A stretch of DNA of 8,908 nucleotides from DAIOEK01 sp036746315 (GTDB taxonomy: Bacteria; Chloroflexota; Anaerolineae; Anaerolineales; Anaerolineaceae). Made by a program: the position numbers and the translations under genes. Shown one piece after another: positions 6,292 to 8,908 of this stretch. The stretch covers positions 1-8,908 of the forward strand of contig DAIOEK010000067.1 in the NCBI GenBank assembly GCA_036746315.1, given 5' to 3'. A model generated the notes under the pieces. The model was not told the DNA's origin and searched no databases. It was given only the letters and a program-made list of their open reading frames with translations. How positions within the stretch are numbered: the first letter of the stretch is position 1; every line of letters starts with the position of its first letter.

Positions 6292-6334
6292 AAAAAACGG
6301 CTTAATTAACTTCCCGAAAAGTTAAGCAGCACCG
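6292..6334 (-). terminator. Possible terminator with U6 tract downstream of the prenyl synthase operon
   Basis: Read on the minus strand, TTAACTT (6325-6319) and AAGTTAA (6312-6306) pair around a 6-base loop. Outer CGG (6334-6332) may pair with CCG (6300-6298) through bulges, and TTTTTT follows (6297-6292). It lies about 130 bp after the prenyl synthase stop and before the next gene's promoter, so it could end that operon. The inner stem is AT-rich and the outer stem imperfect; it could instead be an operator. Confidence 0.35.
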
Positions 6335-6429
6335 TCAAAAATGGATGTGGTTTTTATGAAGAAAAAAGTATTGAAGAATTGATAAAAGAAAAACAAACAG
6401 CAAAAAATGGGGGTGTGTAAATTTTTTTA

Positions 6430-6459
6430 GAGGCTGCCTCGAAAGAGTGAGACAGCCTC
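6430..6459 (-). terminator. Strong hairpin right after the prenyl synthase gene (3' end structure)
   Basis: GAGGCTGCCTC (6430-6440) and GAGACAGCCTC (6449-6459) form an 11-bp stem with an 8-base loop, seven bases after the stop codon. In the minus-strand RNA all 11 pairs form (one G-U); in the plus-strand RNA one becomes an A-C mismatch, so selection probably acted on the minus transcript. No T-run follows it on the minus strand (it is followed by TAAAAAAATTT), so it may be a transcript-end stabiliser or weak terminator. A TTTTT does follow on the plus strand. Confidence 0.5.
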
Positions 6460-6465
6460 CTGTTT

Positions 6466-7434
6466 TTATAAATTCCGGCTGACGATGTACTTTGCCAGAC
6501 CTTCAAGGCTATCGCGGCAAACATCAGCAGGCAATGCGGATAAGTACCGTACCGCATCATCCACATGAACCACGGCTTCATCATATGCCTTTGAGATGCT
6601 GTCGCTGTTAATGATCGCATTGATCAGTTCCTTGGTCTGCGTCTCATCCTCGAGGCATTTGGCGCTCAATAAGGCAGCTACGTTGGGATCCCTGGGGTGG
6701 TCTTGCAGGTAATACAGGGCGGGCAGGGTGATCAAACCCTGGCGCAAATCACTGCCTACCGGCTTTCCCAAAGTTACCTGCTCGCCTTTGAAATCAAGGA
6801 TATCATCGACAATTTGGAAGGAAATTCCAATCGACTTGCCAAATTGTGCCATATTTTCTACAACATCAGAAGAAGCATTGCTAAGAATGGCAGCAGTTCG
6901 TCCACAGGTTTCGAACAATGAGGCTGTTTTCGCATAGATACGGTTCTGATAGATCGTGCGATCCGCCAGAAAGCGGCGGGAAAACAATTGCGCAAGCTCA
7001 CCGTTTACGATAATCCCTAATGTCTCCGAAAAAATACGGATCACCTCGGTATTTTTTGTATCCGCAGCCAGTTTTGCTGCCCGGGCGAACAGAAAATCGC
7101 CGGTGAGGACGGTGGCACCCGGAGACCACTGTGAGTTCAAGGTCGGCGTTCCGCGCCGAAGAAGTGCACCATCGATCAAATCATCATGCACCAGCGTGGC
7201 AGTATGAAGCAATTCAATCGCCGATGCCAGGAGAATATTCAATGACCGATCTGCACCCAGCATCTTTCCGATGAGCAGAGTAATGGCCGCCCTGATTCTT
7301 TTTCCGCCGGAGGAAAGAATAATATCCAATGCCTTTTGCAGATCAGGGTGATAATCATTCGCCTGAACGCGCATCAAGTTATCAACTTCCAATAATTCAG
7401 ATTGAATTGGAGCGTAATAAGAGGTTTGGATCAA
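6466..7434 (-). CDS. Polyprenyl diphosphate synthase, trans, probably long-chain
   Basis: 322 aa, the usual family length. It condenses isopentenyl diphosphate onto an allylic primer to make the isoprenoid chain for quinones or other lipids. Visible motifs: GGKRIR (43-48), the first Asp-rich motif DDLID (84-88) followed by LLRRGTPT, GDFLFARA (112-119), GEL (145-147), KTASLFETCG (169-178), and the second Asp-rich motif QIVDDILD (207-214), then GKPVGSDLRQG. A79, five residues before the first Asp motif, is small, which is typical of medium or long-chain enzymes rather than farnesyl synthase, so a product of C30 or longer is inferred. The start is TTG, overlapping the TatD-gene stop in TTGA and supported by GGAG seven bases upstream; the next ATG would lose 20 residues. 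It is last in the operon; exact chain length and final lipid are unknown. Confidence 0.93.
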   Translation of the reverse strand: MIQTSYYAPIQSELLEVDNLMRVQANDYHPDLQKALDIILSSGGKRIRAAITLLIGKMLGADRSLNILLASAIELLHTATLVHDDLIDGALLRRGTPTLNSQWSPGATVLTGDFLFARAAKLAADTKNTEVIRIFSETLGIIVNGELAQLFSRRFLADRTIYQNRIYAKTASLFETCGRTAAILSNASSDVVENMAQFGKSIGISFQIVDDILDFKGEQVTLGKPVGSDLRQGLITLPALYYLQDHPRDPNVAALLSAKCLEDETQTKELINAIINSDSISKAYDEAVVHVDDAVRYLSALPADVCRDSLEGLAKYIVSRNL

Positions 7435-8231
7435 TGAAAGACTCCAAGTTGAAATAGAATGGATGCATTTTGCGTTGTGGCACTTGCCACTTCTGCTTCA
7501 TCGCACATCCTGATTATAGCTGTTCTCAGCCCAATTTGGGGGAGATGAGCCGGCTCATTTCGCGTTCCGCGGAAAGGCGCCGGGGTAAGATAGGGCGCAT
7601 CCGTCTCCAGAAGCAGGCAATCCAGGGGGATGTTGCCGGCAATTTCATGCTTTAACCCAGCATTCTTATATGTAACCGGACCTGCCAGGCTGATGAAAAA
7701 ACCCATCTCAATAAAGGATAAGGCTTGCTGATAGTTCCCCTCAAAGGAGTGCATCACTCCCAAAGGTATGTGATGCCCGGGCTGCACCCGCCGGACCGAC
7801 CAATCATGCAGGATCGGGGTGATCAGCTCCAGCGCCTCGCGTGAATGAATGATAACCGGTAAATTGTGTTCGGCAGCCAGGTCCAACTGCATTTTCAGCG
7901 CTTTTTCCTGCAAGTCGGGGGGGACCTGCTTGTGATAAAAATCCAGGCCAATTTCGCCAATTGCCCGGATGTCTTCATTTTTCAGCATGGAAGTTAATTC
8001 CGTAATCGATTGAGCTAAATCATCCGTAATATCATTGGGATGGATGCCAACCGCCGGCAATACCTGTGGATATTTCCGATGCATCTCCAGAATCTTCTTG
8101 CTCGAATCAATATCAATACCGGGGTTGATAAACCACTCAACCCCGGCATCCAACGCCCTGGCAATCACCACATCGCGATCCTGATCAAAATGTGGTAAAT
8201 CAAGATGGCAGTGGGTATCAACGTAATGCAT
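7431..8231 (-). CDS. tatD: TatD-family metal-dependent hydrolase (predicted DNase)
   Basis: 266 aa, full family length. TatD proteins are amidohydrolase-fold enzymes with two metals; characterised members are 3'-5' exonucleases acting on damaged or fragmented DNA. All ligand positions are visible: HCH (H7, H9) in the N-terminal VDTHCHLD, E93 in IGEIGLDFYH (91-100), H129 in VIIHSREA, H161 in VMHSFEG, and D211 in LLETDAPYLTP. The C-terminal RGTRNEP (221-227) is also typical of the family. The ATG is three bases after the mutase stop with little of a ribosome site, so it is probably translated by coupling to the upstream gene. It overlaps the prenyl synthase start by 4 bp. It is closer to the YcfH/TatD core group than to the divergent paralogues, but I cannot pin the exact orthologue or substrate. 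Confidence 0.94.
   Translation of the reverse strand: MHYVDTHCHLDLPHFDQDRDVVIARALDAGVEWFINPGIDIDSSKKILEMHRKYPQVLPAVGIHPNDITDDLAQSITELTSMLKNEDIRAIGEIGLDFYHKQVPPDLQEKALKMQLDLAAEHNLPVIIHSREALELITPILHDWSVRRVQPGHHIPLGVMHSFEGNYQQALSFIEMGFFISLAGPVTYKNAGLKHEIAGNIPLDCLLLETDAPYLTPAPFRGTRNEPAHLPQIGLRTAIIRMCDEAEVASATTQNASILFQLGVFH
7442..7445 (-). promoter_or_regulatory. Ribosome binding site that decides the TTG start of the prenyl synthase
   Basis: GGAG on the minus strand, inside the end of the TatD gene, lies seven bases before the TTG at 7434-7432. No in-frame ATG is near, so this site supports the TTG. Confidence 0.55.
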
Positions 8232-8234
8232 GAA

Positions 8235-8908
8235 TTACTTTATACCTGCAACTTTCAGCCCGTCCTGCAAAATTGCCTGAACGGCCTCTTGATGGGTGGT
8301 TTCACAATAAACACGGATGATCGGTTCGGTGCCGCTAAAGCGGATCAGCAGCCATCCACCGTCTTCGAGATTGAATTTATAGCCATCCGTAGTATTTAAC
8401 CCGGTAACCTTCAGTCCGCCAATGGTAGATGGTTTGGCATCCAGAATGGCTTTCTCGCGGGCAGCACGATCGCCCTTAAAACCGGTATCAATGCGGTCAT
8501 AATAGTGCGCACCGACCTTGGCAAAAAGATCCTGCAGCAGTTGAGAAGGAGTTTTGCCTGTGGTTACCATGAAGTCAAGGAAGTACAGACCGGCAAGTAT
8601 GCCATCGCGTTCGGGAACATTTCCCTTGAAGGCGTAACCACCGGATTCCTCACCGCCGACCATCGCGTCCAATTCCAACATTTTGGGGGCAACATATTTA
8701 AAACCGACGCCGGTTTCCACCACCTGTACGCCATAGATCTTGCCAAGCTTTTCCAACATGCTGGTGGTGGATAAGGTTTTGACGATGGGGCCACGTTGTT
8801 TGCGAATCTCAAGCAGATAATATGCGAGCAGCCCATAAGCCTGCAACTGATTAATGAATACACCGTTCTCATCGCCAAAACCAACGCGATCTGCGTCACC
8901 ATCGGTAA
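8235..8908 (-). CDS. Phosphoglucomutase/phosphomannomutase, C-terminal part (5' end outside window)
   Basis: About 223 codons, with the frame open to the right edge, so the start is missing. A TTG at 8846 is internal and not the start, because coding continues upstream into the metal-binding loop TDGDADRVGFGD at the window edge. The alpha-D-phosphohexomutase family moves a phosphate between C6 and C1 of hexoses through a phosphoserine enzyme (the serine loop lies outside the window). Visible here are the Mg-binding DGDADR, the sugar-specificity loop GGEESGGYAF (glucose/mannose type; GlmM would normally read GGEQSGH) and the phosphate-binding loop RFSGTEPIIRVYCE near the C-terminus. It would supply glucose-1-phosphate or mannose-1-phosphate for glycogen, cell-surface sugars or compatible solutes. 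It is the first visible gene of the block, three bases before the TatD gene. Which sugar is preferred cannot be told from this part. Confidence 0.93.
   Translation of the reverse strand, partial: TDGDADRVGFGDENGVFINQLQAYGLLAYYLLEIRKQRGPIVKTLSTTSMLEKLGKIYGVQVVETGVGFKYVAPKMLELDAMVGGEESGGYAFKGNVPERDGILAGLYFLDFMVTTGKTPSQLLQDLFAKVGAHYYDRIDTGFKGDRAAREKAILDAKPSTIGGLKVTGLNTTDGYKFNLEDGGWLLIRFSGTEPIIRVYCETTHQEAVQAILQDGLKVAGIK

Noticed and set aside
6354..6620. Minus-strand 88-codon frame across the end of the prenyl synthase gene
   Set aside because: It overlaps the conserved C-terminus of the synthase in another frame and runs through the hairpin and low-complexity DNA.
8844..8846. TTG as the start of the mutase gene
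   Set aside because: The reading frame continues upstream to the window edge through the DGDADR metal-binding motif, so the gene is simply cut by the window.
1..8908. CRISPR arrays, tRNA or rRNA genes, insertion sequences, phage genes
   Set aside because: No regularly spaced repeats, no cloverleaf or rRNA-like stretches and no transposase or integrase motifs were seen on either strand.

Overview
The window looks like a stretch of bacterial chromosome of roughly balanced base composition. Six genes are on the minus strand in two blocks plus one single gene, and one gene is on the plus strand. No RNA genes, insertion sequences, CRISPR arrays or phage genes were seen. The gene content (a FdrA/YlbE operon, a long-chain prenyl diphosphate synthase, and use of a TTG start) suits an anaerobic or fermentative bacterium. 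A Chloroflexota (Anaerolineae-like) origin is my best guess, but it is weak and rests on general impression only.

Left block (1-4386, minus strand): an operon read right to left, made of fdrA (608 aa), a YlbE/DUF1116 protein (416 aa) and a cyclase-family (kynurenine formamidase-like) protein that runs off the left edge. Spacings are 12 and 37 bp and each gene has a strong AGGAGG ribosome site. In E. coli, FdrA, YlbE and YlbF (AllF, AllG, AllH) together form the oxamate carbamoyltransferase of anaerobic allantoin breakdown. The third subunit (YlbF/DUF2877) and a carbamate kinase are not in the window and could lie beyond the left edge. The cyclase is unusual: it is a tandem duplication (repeat offset about 285 residues) whose first copy has lost most of the metal-binding motif. 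A cyclic-amide or ureide hydrolase next to a transcarbamoylase suggests ring opening followed by phosphorolytic release of carbamoyl phosphate. That pathway is inference.

Divergent control region (4387-4860): it holds a near-consensus promoter for the plus-strand gene, a candidate promoter for the fdrA operon, an inverted repeat between them, and an intrinsic-terminator-like hairpin with a T-tract inside the fdrA leader. The last suggests transcription attenuation.

Middle (4861-6465): a GNAT-like protein on the plus strand and a small protein with an internal repeat and a seven-proline run on the minus strand converge on one bidirectional terminator. The AT-rich gap after it holds a candidate promoter and two hairpins.

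Right block (6466-8908, minus strand): a phosphoglucomutase/phosphomannomutase (incomplete at the right edge), a TatD-family metal-dependent hydrolase and a long-chain polyprenyl diphosphate synthase are packed with a 3-bp gap and a 4-bp overlap. This is a housekeeping operon for sugar-phosphate metabolism, nucleic-acid or quality-control hydrolysis, and isoprenoid chains for quinones or lipid carriers.
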